This document shows, in pieces, positions 26,740 to 39,072 of a DNA stretch of 64,000 nt. The DNA lies in contig NC_086361.1 in the NCBI RefSeq assembly GCF_036324505.1, positions 1,986,916 through 2,050,915 on the forward strand, given 5' to 3'. Positions within the stretch are counted from its first letter, which is position 1. The number at the start of each line of letters is the position of its first letter. Origin of the DNA: Eleginops maclovinus. Lineage: Eukaryota; Chordata; Actinopteri; Perciformes; Eleginopidae. The notes under the pieces were generated by a model. It had not been told where the DNA came from. It did no database searches and saw only the letters and a program-made list of their open reading frames with translations. A program made the position numbers and the translations under genes.

Positions 26740-27150
26740 TTTCTGCCTGGCTAACCTCACTGATTTGTGTGCATGACAGTCACCTCATAGAGCTTCCACA
26801 TTTATTTATTCTTTTATTTATTGATTCCTGCATTTATCTCCACATTTATTTATTCCTGTATTTATTTCCACATCTATTTATTTATTTTTTGAATTATTTT
26901 TTAAATTATTTATTCCTGTATTTATTTCTGTATTCATACTTTTATTTATGCATTTATTATTATGCTTATGTCATGTGCCGTCCTCCATACATTTCAAGAT
27001 GTTTAAAGAGTTTTTATTTTCTCACTTAGTTAAATACAAAAGTTCAAACAGGCGTATGGAGAACATATTAACTCATTACAACTGAGAACATGACGGCCAC
27101 AAATACTTTTCAAAGTAAATAACTGAAATTTGTAACATTTTTAATTATGT
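26740..27150. repeat. AT-rich dispersed repeat, first copy
   Basis: It starts ctgcctggctaacct, continues with cattta/tttatt units, and ends with tgtcatgtgccgt, catttcaagatgttt and catgacggc. The same order of blocks recurs in direct orientation at 28164-28530. Between them (about 27640-28020) lie AAATAA-rich blocks in the opposite sense. Confidence 0.75.
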
Positions 27151-27305
27151 TTTTGTGAGACAATACACCTCATTTAGCTGGCACAAAAAATGCGAAGGTA
27201 CAGTGGAAACAGATGAGTTTTCACTCAGAGGAGCATATCAATGCTCATTTCAACACTTTGGAGCCAACATCGTGCTCCACGGTGGCTGACCAACACCATT
27301 GACAA

Positions 27306-27318
27306 GTGTGTGTGTGTG

Positions 27319-27394
<76 letters not shown>

Positions 27395-27410
27395 TATGTG
27401 TGTGTGTGTT
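27306..27410. repeat. (GT)n microsatellite, slightly interrupted
   Basis: GT units broken by single GC and CTAT changes, intergenic. Confidence 0.95.
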
Positions 27411-28163
27411 CATTGAGCTAATCCATACATTGTTATAGTACATCTTCACTGTCTAATGAAATTACCACACGCTAATTGCCACACGGGATCTGGTTCATTT
27501 TCAGCACAGCTGTTGTGGTTGCTTTCTGGAGATGCACGATACATGAAGACATGACTGTGCGTGCCTCCCTGTGATGAGTGTGAAGGCTTCGAAAGTCATT
27601 AACCCTACACTTTTCTTCTTTTCTAAGGAGGACAGACCATGACATATACTGTAAATAAATAAATGTATGAATAAATACAGCAATTCATGAATAACTACAG
27701 AAAAAAATAGAGTTATAAATAGATTAAATAATAACTATCAGTGGAAATAAATAAATGTGGAAACAAATACAGGAATGAATAAATGAAAAAAAACATTATT
27801 GTGGAAATAAATACATAAATAAATAAATACAAGAGTAAATAAATGCATAGATAGATGTATGACTAATTACAGGAAAAAATGATTAAACAACCCGGAAAAA
27901 ATAAAGGCATAAATAAATGAAAGAATAAATAATTGTTGAAATAAATACATGAATAAATAAATGCATAAATGAATATGGACAAAATGTATGAATGTATAAA
28001 TAAAAGAATAAAACAGAACAAACATCATTATATATATTTATTGTATTTCTACATTAATGTTCACTTACATTTATTTAATTATGTCTGTGTCTGTATGCTA
28101 ATGAGGTAGGCGGTCCTAACCTAAGTCTGTAGCAGGATTGGTTACAGGATTGTTGTCTACTAC

Positions 28164-28530
28164 TTCTGCCTGGCTAACCTAGCTGATTCGTGTGCAGGAA
28201 AGTCGCCTCAGAGCTTGCAAATTAATATATTTCTGTATCTATTTATTCTTTTATTTATTGATTCCTGTATTTATTTCTTTATTTATTCATACATTTATTT
28301 ATGCATTTATTTATTCATGCATTTATAATTATGTCATGTGCCGTTTTCCATACATTTCAAGATGTTTAAAAGCTTTTTTTTTTCTCACTTAATTCATACA
28401 AAAGTTCCAAAAGGCGTATACGCCTTTTGGAACTTTCTCCATATGGAGACATATTTTCGTCATGTTCTCCATATATGGAGAACATGACGGCTACAAATAC
28501 TGTTCAAGCAAATAACTGAAATTACATCTT
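28164..28530. repeat. AT-rich dispersed repeat, second copy
   Basis: Direct-orientation copy of 26740-27150. Near its 3' end it has acquired a run of perfect palindromes (28401-28489) that the first copy lacks. Confidence 0.75.
28401..28489. repeat. Three consecutive perfect palindromes
   Basis: Positions 28401-28436 form a perfect 36-bp palindrome centred on gtatac. Positions 28436-28449 form a 14-bp palindrome (tctccatatggaga). Positions 28458-28489 form a perfect 32-bp palindrome centred on atatat. None has a loop. The paralogous stretch near 27040-27100 contains single, non-palindromic versions of the same words. Confidence 0.95.
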
Positions 28531-29336
28531 TACTTTCTTGGACTAAATTCGATTAGAAGTACTGTTTTGTCATCACTGCAGTTACTTCAAATACTTCAAA
28601 CACGTGACTCCTTTCTTTACAGGAAGTGTGTGAAGGTGATAACACAGTGTTAGCATCCTGACAACTTCATTGAGGAATGATTGCACAAAGTTTTATATTT
28701 TTATAAGAACAGAAAATCCCAAAACATGTTCCATTTAATCATTTAATTAAGTCCTCTTTATGGGGCGGATGTTACATTTTCTATATCACATACTGTATAA
28801 ATTCAATTAAAACATTTTTATATTTCATACTCTATGTTATTTAATATTGTATCCTATATATTTTCATTTTTCCTGCAACTTAAGGTTCATTGCATTATTT
28901 GATGTGTTATCTGTATTTTGTATGTTGCATTGCTGAAGGAGCCTGGGACTTAAGACTTTCATTCCCAACAACTACGCTATAGCTACCATGCATTTGACAA
29001 GTAAGGCCTTTGAACCTTTAAAGCTTTAGATTGTACAATGCACCTAATAAATCCTTAACTCAGTTTGTGCTGTTCCTCAAGTTGGAGCTGAATCTATTTA
29101 TCATTGACACACCTTTACTGAAAACACTTTGATATGTGAACATATGTCTGTTAGCTCCACACAGTGAAGTCCTGAAGGGTTCACAGCCTGCACTCTGCTA
29201 ATGTTTAACTGATAAACTGTGAAGTCATGAATGTCATTGTCATTCCTATCTAACCAAATGTGAGCAGATAGGAGCCGCAGCGCTGTGCCTGCTGACTTCA
29301 CACCGACCTGTACTTCAGCAGCTCTGCCGAGGAACC
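28531..29336. other. Upstream region of the C80-like gene
   Basis: AT-rich sequence with no exon. The last 100 bp before the ATG at 29337 are less AT-rich and are a plausible 5' UTR. No TATA box stands out. Confidence 0.35.
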
Positions 29337-31730
29337 ATGCTGGAATCCTGTGGATTTTCTGTTTTAATTGTTCAGCTGTGTTTGGCAGCAACAATGCATG
29401 CTGGTAAGGTCATTACACTTTTAAAAATAAGCTTTAGGCCTTACATTTGTGGCGTTTTATTGAATCCAAATGAATCAAAGAGTTAATACTTAATATTCAG
29501 TGAGCAGTAGAAGTAAAACACAGGTTTAGTTTGACCTACAATGCATCAGTGGAATACAGTGAATCAGAGATAATGATTATTCTATTAGTCACTTTATCTA
29601 TGAGCCGTTTTCTCTTTACAGGTGGGAGTGTTCGGAGGACTCCATGGAGCAGGACTCTAGAGAGCAGGTGAGACTGCACATGATAAATGAAGCTTCTGCT
29701 TTTATGTGATCAACTTGACATGACTATTTACATTATCTCTGAGGGAAAACATCTGCACAAAGAACATACTGTGAATAATTAATACTAATACAAAAAAAGA
29801 ATACAGATTTGTTCTATCTTGATGACCTCTTTTGTATGCCACCCCAAAATCAGCATCACAAAATGCAAACTTTTTTATTTTGTATTTGTCTGGCTCTTTA
29901 CTAGCCCATAACTTATCTATTTTCAGAGCATACGTTCAGAGGATTCCACCATCCTTTGACTCGCTGCAGCCTGATCCTGGAGTACTGTGTTCCAGTAGTC
30001 AGAGGGGACCTGGTTTACTCAGTGCTTCTTCTCACATTGAGGACAACCCAGTTTTTTTGTCTCAGGCAGACCATTTTATATTCAACCAAAACGACACATT
30101 CCAGACAGACATGATGTTTCCACAACAACAAATGGCCCGTTGGGAAGGGGTTGATACTGAAAGCAGTCATCAGACTATAATTATCATGGAAGAAGACCCT
30201 GCAGTGACAGAGGCAGCCACTTACCTCTTTGAGAGGCATCTCACTCTTTCAACTTTGCTGAGATACCAGAAGGGAGCGCTACATATTCTCAGACGAGGCC
30301 ATTTCTTTTCTTCTAGAAACCATGATGTCATACTGGTTGGTCACGGCAGCATTAGTGCTAATGGAACAGTCCAGCTAGCTGGTCATGGCCCGGAGGAACT
30401 TGCTAGATTTGTGTCGACCTTATTCGGTCCTCTTGGCTCCATCAGGTTCATCAGCTGCTGCCTGGGGAATAACCGGCACTTCATGGTGCAACTGCTACAA
30501 GCGCTGCGCTCTGTAGGTGTGGAAACAAAGCTGTACCTATTCAACTCCTTCCTGTCTGTAAGGTCTGATGGAGAGATCATGACGAGGACTGATGAGGTCT
30601 GGAGGTCTCATGACCAGACCGCAAGAGTCCTGGCTGAACTGGACCAAAAAGGTGACCTGCTCACCGAAGTAGAACTTGGCTGTGCAGGGCCAGTGTTTTC
30701 TGATTATAAAGGAAAGGTTTTGTATATCCAGACATTGGAGTGGCCAAGCCACCCCCAAATGTTTGTTCCGATGGAGCTGCGCAAAAAGTACCCCTATATC
30801 GACTGTCTGGAGGGGCTGACTTGGAGCTTATTCTTTGAGGAGAGTGAAAGAAGGCGTGCTCCTGATTATGTCCCAGAAACAAGACTCCTTACAGCAGTTT
30901 GGCTTACAGAGCCAGAAGAACACAACATTGACTTCAAGCACATCACCAACATTCAGGACCTCCTTGCTGAGATACGGTACAACGCTAAAGAGGAAGTTGC
31001 ATCCGACCTTTACTACGTTCTTAATGAATGCATTTACAAAGTACACGGGAAAAACCTAAAAGTAAGACTGGCGGGTAAGTTCATGAGCACCAAGAACCAA
31101 GCTGAAGTTGAATACTTCCGTCAGAGTTTCAACGATCAGCAGGGGGAGGCCTCGCTGCAGGAGCTGGGGCAGGGTCTCAAAGCGTCCAAATTCACCGAGT
31201 TCTGTCGCCAGACCTTCCAGTTCCAGCAGTGTAACTACAACTGTGAGAGGTGGGGGCGCTACTTCATGACTGCAGTGTTTTCCGCATCGGTGTGTAACTT
31301 CAGAACCTTTTCGCTTTTCCTCATGAGTGTCATAGGTTGTGAAGTAGGCCGCTCCCGAGGGACTGACAGCCCCCTGTGCACAGCATTTGTTGGAGCGGAC
31401 CACCCTATGGAGACTGACCAACCCTGGCCCGAACAACTGCGCAGAGGGTTCTACGGCTGCACTTTAGAGAACTTCGAGATTGCTCCGGTCAACAGGCAGA
31501 TCTGGCTGGATGAAGTGGTTTCAAAGGAAAACGCTCTGTACATCAAATCCAATCAGATGATGAATGCTGTGGACCATGACGAACAAACTGAGCTGGAAAT
31601 CTTTGGGAAGGTCAAAGTCATGAATAAGTACGTGTTTTCGTCCTATCTGGAATTCTTCCGAGGTACACCTGAGGGGAAGAAACTCAAGATGGGATGTGCT
31701 CCCTCATTCAATGAGGAGTTCAATCCGTAA
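29337..31730 (+). CDS. Secreted protein with C80-type cysteine-peptidase-like domain
   Basis: Three coding exons join in phase: 29337-29403, 29622-29667 and 29927-31730, giving 638 aa. Exon 1 encodes a 22-residue hydrophobic leader (MLESCGFSVLIVQLCLAATM...), a good signal peptide. Residues about 120-255 resemble family C80, the self-cleaving cysteine peptidase known from large bacterial toxins. Visible features are a strand ending in VILVGHG (His177), then QLAGHGPEELARF, then a strand ending in IRFISCC (Cys215/216), and a later SVRSDGEIMT strand. The His-to-Cys order and spacing suit that family. The 380-residue C-terminal half is unrecognised. It is cysteine-rich in the middle (CNYNCERW, SVCNF, GCEVG) and has no transmembrane anchor that I can see. 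Whether it is a protease, what it cuts and what triggers it are unknown. The ATG at 29832 would start inside intron 2 and is rejected. Confidence 0.8.
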
Positions 31731-33795
31731 TCCTGGAGTAATGTGTGATAACAGTAGTTCATCTCTTTGTGTTTTTGTAGCATAGTAGGCTCTTGCATTC
31801 GTGTGCATAAAGCTGCATTTGCATGATATGCGGTAAAACGGTTCTGTGCTGACCTTGCCGTGGCGTTTCTATAGAGAGAGTGCCACCTGACTAGGAAGTG
31901 CCAGTGTTTTGTTGGAAAAATATGCTGGTCAAAATGACCGGTAAGATTTCAGTTTACCAGTCAAATGGAAAATATTCCATCAAATATTATCTTTATTTAT
32001 GATTGAGCTTGAAAACAATTGATAAAAGAAACTATATAAAGGAAGACATTATTAATGCATGTACATTAATAGTCCAGCCAGAACAGACAGGAAAGTAAGC
32101 AGTAAATTAGTATATGTCCACATGTCAACAAGGGCGCATCCGAGCCGCTTTCCAACCTTTTTGGTAATGCATACGCTGTTGTAACTAAACAATGTAAATA
32201 TGCTCAAGAGACGATAAACAGTTATTATTCTTAAAATACGGACAGTTTGATATATTAAAACAAATTCACAAAACCAATTTCAGTATCGTATCTACATAAC
32301 AGTAACTTCCTGATGTTAACTCACCCTCCATCTGCCTTTATGGAGATAGGTGTTCTGTCTCTGCAGGAAAACAGTGCCCTGGTTGCTGAACAACAGGTGC
32401 ATGTAGAGCCTGTAACACAGAGCTTCAACCCCCCTGTTACCCCACTCCAAAATAAAAAAATCTATGATACTGCAATACTAAGTTACTGTGCTGTGACCTG
32501 GTTCAAAGTTAACAGGGATTTTTTTTTCACTAATGTGATTTAATAAATTGAAACTAAGTTAAAAAAAACAATAAAACAATAAAACGTTTGGCTGCATACA
32601 TAATGTGTGTATAACCACAAACTTATTTTAATGTTCTGTATCTTGGGCCAAAGTAATTACACAAATAAAATAAAATTGTAACAAAGTCATTGACACAAAC
32701 TCTATTACTAACTCAAACATCAATCATAGTATTTTATGTGGGTTTTTTTTGCCAGACTTCTACAGATTATTCAGGTCAAAGTCTGCTAAATACCGGTTAA
32801 CAGAAACACAGTAAGCACTACCCTCATCGTTGCAGCTTTTGTTCTGATATGAAAATGCTATAAAGTTTTCCTGATTAGTTTTCTGGCACAGCCTCTTGTA
32901 GATTGTTGCTAGAATAGCGGGCACGCTCCTAATGTGCTACATTAAAGCATTTCCACTTACATCAGATATTTCACATTTTCACAAAAGGGTCATTCAAGAA
33001 TTGAAGGACATTTTCCGTAACGTTTTAAATGATCCATGACCAAAATGTCAAAACATGCACTTGTTGTGTTAGCTATACCTGTAAATAAAGATGTAGAAAA
33101 ACTAAACCTCAACTAATTAAATATCTCCTCCTCAAAAGCATTTTTCTATTATCTTTTCAGTCTCTAACCAACCCTGTTACTCATACTATCAGAATAAATG
33201 CGATTCATTTCAAAGTCTCCTCTCTTTAGATTCTGCAGCTAGCATTCATTCCTGAGCTAAAAGCTAACATTAGCAATGATTTGCAACCCTGTTACATTAA
33301 TTCAAGTAATTCAAGTTACAGTGCTGCATTTCCTGCAGTAAAATGTATCATCTTAAGTAAATTGTAATGTTTATATATAATCTAGCATCATCTACATGTT
33401 TGAAATGTATAACTGTATTGTCCCAGAGTATCAATTGCCTTTTTCTTTTTTGCTACACATAGCCTAAGCATGTTAAGGTTGCAACAATTAACAATGATCT
33501 CAAAATGAACACAAAGGTGTTTAAATAATAGTCAAATCAAGAGATTAAAAGACAATATAAACACACATTTCTTTTGATTTCTAACCCACCATTGAGTGCT
33601 GCTGAAAATAAAACATCTAATAAAATATGTAGCATTAATGCCTGAGCTGGCCAAATCCGTTTTTGTGATGGTTTATTTTAATTTTGTTTAAGTGTTGATA
33701 TCCTCCAATTCTGGAATGTCCCATAAACTACTGAATCTGTGTGATACGGTGCTTTTTAAATCAATAAATGAGTAAACTGTGACTAATGGCAGTAT
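31731..33795. other. Intergenic / probable 3' UTR of the C80-like gene
   Basis: AT-rich, with no further exon. Several AATAAA signals occur. The last, at 33763-33768, lies only 34 bp from a minus-strand AATAAA at 33802-33807, as if two convergent transcripts ended tail to tail. Confidence 0.3.
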
Positions 33796-34884
33796 GAGTG
33801 ATTTATTTGTATGTTTATTACATAATTTGTCTTATGCTGTCACACAGGTTTAGAATACAGAGAATAACCAAATATAAATACATGGAAAATGCAAGATGGC
33901 ATTACTGGTACAAAATGTATAAAAGGACTAAAAAGCACACACCAGAGGGCTGCAAAATCAAACATTCAGAAGTAACCTAGAATACACTTTGTGTTCCCGA
34001 CAAAGTAAGACGTCTATTTGAGATGTTAAGTTTTAAAGACAAGGTTAACACTTGAATTAACTGCGTACATTGATCTCGAGTAAGTTTTGCACAAAACAGG
34101 AAAACTCGTAAGTGTTTCAAAGATTCTGAAAATAAAACAATGTGCCTTCAGATGAGACTCGAGTCAGCAGTTTTGACGCGTAAAGTTGACTACACTAACT
34201 GTATAAAAACTGAATGCCTGCATTTATGAAGTTAACTAGTGAGATGAAGATAAGAGCCTTTTGGAAGGAATGATGGAAACCATTTTCAAGTGTCAAGCTA
34301 TAAGAAAATGTGCTTAACAGAGGCCTGTTCATCTTTCCATTGTGTGTAGTAAACCATATAGCCACATTAATCACTTTATACATGGGAAACGGGTATCAAA
34401 TGACAGGAAGTGACACGTTAATGACTAAAACTGTGATAATGCCCAGCTCCTTTTGCACCAGTTACTTTCATAATACTTTCATAAAACCCATGTCCTGGCC
34501 AGTTCAACTCAACCTGTGCAGTGAAATAAAAGTACATAGTCACCAAAAAAGGCTACTATTTGGTAATCAAAAGCATAAAGATACCATTTAAAAAAAATAA
34601 TATGGTTAACATTTTTGTTTCAGACACAGCAACGTGTACAAATGATGAAAAAATAAAACTAGACTTTGAATTTGAACTGGTGCAAATGATGCTGGGCAGA
34701 ATTCCCTCTGGAATATGAGACCATAGCATTTGAAAACTTAAGTGATTAAGTCAGATATGTTAGGAACAGCATGATGTGTGCAGACTAGACTTTATTCTGT
34801 CTGCCACCTGATTAGGAGAGTGATGTGCATACTGTAACTCTGTAAGGTAAACTCCAGGGTGGAGCTGGGAGCTGACGGTGCTCC

Positions 34885-36317
34885 TCACAGGACGATGCAG
34901 CTGCAATTGGAGCCCGGCTGGCCGGCGAGGAGGCCGTGCTGGCTGGTGGCTACTGACTGGATTAAATTCCAGAAATGCTTGAAAGAGATGCCCTCGCCGT
35001 CACCTACACCCATTGTCCTCAGGATTTGACCCAATCCCTGCTCTGTGCCAATCCCTTTGACCTAAGCGAAAAAGGCAAAAACATTTAGTGTGTTCAGTGT
35101 AAAACCAAACCATCTTTCATTAACATTTTAGAAGGAGCTGACCATGAGAAGAAGGATGTGGCAAGAAACTAACTACTGTAGAGCTAGAGTTCTAACCACA
35201 CCCACCCAAACCACACTTAACACACTAAAAACATCTTCTTTTATGATGATCAACAGGCTTTCCTAAATGACCAAAAATGTAATTCTGCAATACCATATCT
35301 ATTTATATATAATGGGAATATTATTGTTTTTTCCAGAAAATCTTACATTTAAATATGTTGATTCAAAGATAAATATATTTTAAAAACATATTAAAACGAT
35401 GCAAATAAAAAAACAAAAATGTGCCTAAAAACATGCAAATGAGGAAACATCTTCAACAACTTGAGGAAACATGAGCAGCGTTTACTAAAAGCTGCAGAAA
35501 CCAAATGCTGCAGAAGCTCCAAACACAACGGAAACCAGGGGACATACAGCTGGGGCCGGAGCGCTTGGTGACATTCAGGATCATAAAGCCGAACTGTCTC
35601 TGTTGTTGGAAACTTACCTGAAATGTTTTCTGGTCTTATTTTAAAACTGTGATCACATGACTCCTTCTGATGCTACTGCAGATCTGCTGTGAGCTAGCTA
35701 GCTAACGTAGCTAACCTTCAAATATACTGACAAACACTTCCAGTTAGGAGACAGACTCACTCTGCCAACAGAGACAGTGTTCCAGCTTTGTAATCCTGAA
35801 CTTTACCAAGCCGTACCGGACAGAATATAACATATATCTATAATGTGTGACTGAGCACACAGAGAACATACACATAGAGCAGTTTTACATTTACCATGTT
35901 AGGCATCTGGGAGGACAACATATTTTTAAATTCATCGGTTTTCAGGGTTGGAGCGTTGTCAGCCGAAGCGGAATGGAACTGTGTGACCAGTGTGTTGATG
36001 GCCTTCTCCAGGTCTGAAAACTGGGAGAGGACAGAAGGGAAAAGAAAATCATTACAAGTGAAAGCTGAGTGACGGTCCCCAGAGAGCCTTTCTGCTGAGA
36101 GCAAGATTTTCTGAATTTTATTTTTGTTACAGCATTTGATTAATTGAATCCAAGCAAGACCTAAAGAGAATCCGTGCCTCCTCTCTCTGGAACCCACTCC
36201 CCAAACACATCCATGATTGCCCTGATCTCACCATGTTGAAATCACAAATCAAAACTCTGTAATTAATGTTGTGTTTTATGATTTTATTTTTAGAAAAGCT
36301 CTCTATAAATAAAATGG

Positions 36318-36382
<65 letters not shown>

Positions 36383-38552
36383 CATCATCAAATAATTGAT
36401 TATAAATTGATCCCTTGGGGAACTTCACAAGCTACCCAGCTGTAGAAGCAAAGGATCCACTTTAACCAGCTGCAATATTTAAGGGATGAATATAGTCACT
36501 CTTTATATACCTGGGGGCTCCCGTAGTTCTCTACACTTGAAAAAGGAGGGATGAACAACCTGCAACCTCACCACCACATGCTACTTTAACTTGAAGTGAA
36601 ATTTGAATGCATGACGTAACAGAATACTTTTAATCTACTCTCTCATGAATACTGAATACACTACACTATAGCTTCTAACAGAAGTTGCTGTTGGATTGGA
36701 GCTCCTGGAAGATAGCGTTCCTCCTGGGAGTTTACAAAGGGCCAGAGATGGTCTGACAGCCGGAAGCTCTTAGAGAGTGTCAGAGCTGTTAGGCAGGTCC
36801 CCGATCGGTTTGCATAAGGCCACGAATGAGATCCGCCCAAAACCGTTTGATCCACATGAGTAAATGCAGTGAGCTCCTTCTACGTTTCTACTTGTGTTTA
36901 ACCGAGAGGAAAAAAATCTACCAAAGGTTTAGTAAGACAACTCGAGAATATTCCAGTGTTTCCAGTAGTGTTTCCAAGTAGTATTCCTTGATTTCCTGGC
37001 CCATTGGAGAGAACACCACATGGAGTCATTACAATGATTTGTCAGAAAACAGATGCTTGTGTCGACGTGCGACAAACCCAGAGCGACAAGACTCGTTATT
37101 TGTGTCCCTCTGTTGAGTCTTTCAGCTCTGTGTTTGGTCTAGAGCTAAGTAACTAGGTATATTTACTCAATTACTGTACTCAGGTACACATTTAAGGTAC
37201 CTTTTAGTTAAAAAACATTTCACAGTTCCAGCTTCTTAAATAGGAAGATTTGCTGATTTTGCTTTAAATTACATTTCAGTATTTTGTTTTTGTTTTTATT
37301 GCAATGAGTACTTTTACTCTAATACTTATTTTCATCATACTTACTTAAGTATCATTTTTGATGTAGTAGTTTTACTTGAAATGGAGTATTTTTTGTGATA
37401 TTAGTACTTTTACTCAAGTAAAGATTCTGAATTATTTACTTAAAGCCTTTGCTATGAAACAACTCTGAGAATAAACTTTAATTGTGCTCTAAAACCAAAT
37501 ATGAGCTGATAGTGTGAGAGTGCAGCAATATGCAGTCCTTTGATTGAGTGTTGGTGTGAATGTGGCTTAAATCAGCATTAAGGACGGTTGTCTTGCTACA
37601 GTTATTCAGTGCGTGTGGGCAAACAGCTTTTCAAACCACACCCTTTGTGACGGTGCTAGCACAAGCTGCTGCAGGCCCACTGCACCTCAGCAGACACTGT
37701 CCTCACATCCAGCCCCAGTTTCACAAGGTTCAAATGAGCCTATGAATCACAAGCTGCCACATTATAGTTATTTGCAAAAAAATTGCCACTTTGGTTTTGA
37801 CTTTTATTAAACATTTCAAAGTGTGTAAGCATTGAGGATGAAGTCTCACTGGGAATAATTAAAGACAGACTCCCTTGTTTTTTTGTGAGACTGCCCATTA
37901 CCACACCCTATCCCTACAACTGTTAGATCTAACTCTACAGAAACAGTTTGGAAACTTTGTTTTAAATAGTTTTACTTTAAGATGTACAATGCCAACGGTG
38001 TTTAGCCTTTGAGGAAGCAGTTTCATGTGGGACAGACAATGTGCCATATACATGATAGATCATTAATCATAGTTTATGAAGTAAGATCGTGTAGCAGAAT
38101 GACAAAGGTCGTATAATAAAGAGGAAGCCATGCTGCATTCAGGGCCTACAGGTGATCAGCTACACCATAGACTGCATATGATTTGCATCCATATATCACA
38201 GCTGTGTATGATACAGTATCACGGTGGTTGTGTAGCAGTTTGCTACAGTAACGTTACTGTTCGCAGGGAGGGGCCGGAGCTCCAGGCTCCTTAAAGCCGA
38301 GCAGCGACGCTCACAAGGTGGATAAAAAGTGCTCTCTGTCCGGGGGAGGCTCTGCTCGGTCCTGGGCCTCAGCAGCAAACTATTCTATAATGGTTCCGCT
38401 CACTTTTACAATCCATCTGCGCATTGTTTTATTACCCAACGACCAAACTCAACAACTAACGCAACTTGATGTAAAGTTAAATAAGTAACCATTCTTAACC
38501 CGTGTCGAGAATTACTTTTACTAATCAAAGTTCGGTTTCTTACCTGAGACAT
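34885..38552 (-). CDS. S100-family EF-hand protein with C-terminal CaaX motif
   Basis: Three coding exons join in phase 0: 38544-38552 (MSQ), 35895-36020 and 34885-35061, for 103 aa. [16 protein letters not shown] and [17 protein letters not shown] form the N-terminal S100 pseudo-EF-hand. [11 protein letters not shown] fits the second EF-hand, but its loop (GVGDGEG) lacks most calcium ligands. Both features point to the S100A13/A14/A16 group. S100 proteins are small dimeric regulators, mostly cytosolic. The tail ends NCSCIVL-stop, whose last four residues are a consensus CaaX box; a terminal Leu usually directs geranylgeranylation, and Cys98 two residues before could be palmitoylated. This ending is not usual for S100 proteins. 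The 3' UTR may run to about 33800. Exact orthology is not assigned. Confidence 0.85.
36160..36385. mobile_element. LINE 3' tail ending in (TTA)n
   Basis: The text cctctctctggaacccactc resembles the WN(S/P)LP end of L2/CR1 reverse transcriptases. It is followed by aaaagctctctataaataaa and a TTA array (36318-36381), the typical fish LINE terminus. It lies in the first intron of the S100 gene. Confidence 0.6.
37140..37445. repeat. Fragment of 'ACTCAAGTA' hAT-like element
   Basis: It contains tatatttactcaattactg at one end and acttttactcaagtaaag at the other, matching the family of 49057-49514. Ends are eroded. Confidence 0.6.
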
Positions 38553-38619
38553 GTCGACTGGTAGTTTCACTGCGCGATTCTCCCCTCTGTCTGTCTGCCT
38601 GTCTGTCTGTGAGTGTGTT

Positions 38620-38777
38620 CGTGTGTGTGTGCGCGAGAGTGAGTGCGCGCGCGCGCGTGTGGTTACTGACAGTCACTAACTGGCAGCCTTCCTGGATCCT
38701 CCCTCTGCATGAGAGAAAGCCAGGAAGAAGAAGAAAAGGGAGCATAGCCTACATGATATGTTGGCAACCTCCACTCT

Positions 38778-38873
<96 letters not shown>
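38620..38873. repeat. Alternating purine-pyrimidine tracts upstream of the S100 gene
   Basis: Positions 38620-38662 mix GT, GCGCGCGC and GAGT units, and 38780-38873 is a pure (GT)47 array. They begin about 70 bp upstream of the S100 ATG, where the promoter or 5' UTR should lie. Both types of tract are prone to form Z-DNA. Confidence 0.9.
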
Positions 38874-38876
<3 letters not shown>

Positions 38877-39072
38877 GTGCTGTGGACACACTGAGAGTAC
38901 AGGAGTGTATGAAGTGGTGTGTTTAGATGTTATAAGGAGCAGATCACTCTCAGCAGACTCTCATTCCACATCTGGAAAGCTTTAGTCAAAGTTGGACGCT
39001 TTGCGCAATAAGTGTGTGCATGTTGAGGCAGGCATTCTGCATGTCACACAGTTAACCTGTTCGCTGCCAGCC

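Noticed and set aside
29832..29926. ATG at 29832 as the start of the C80-like protein
   Set aside because: It lies in intron 2. A tattttcag acceptor at 29926 joins in phase to a signal-peptide exon at 29337, which gives a far better N-terminus.
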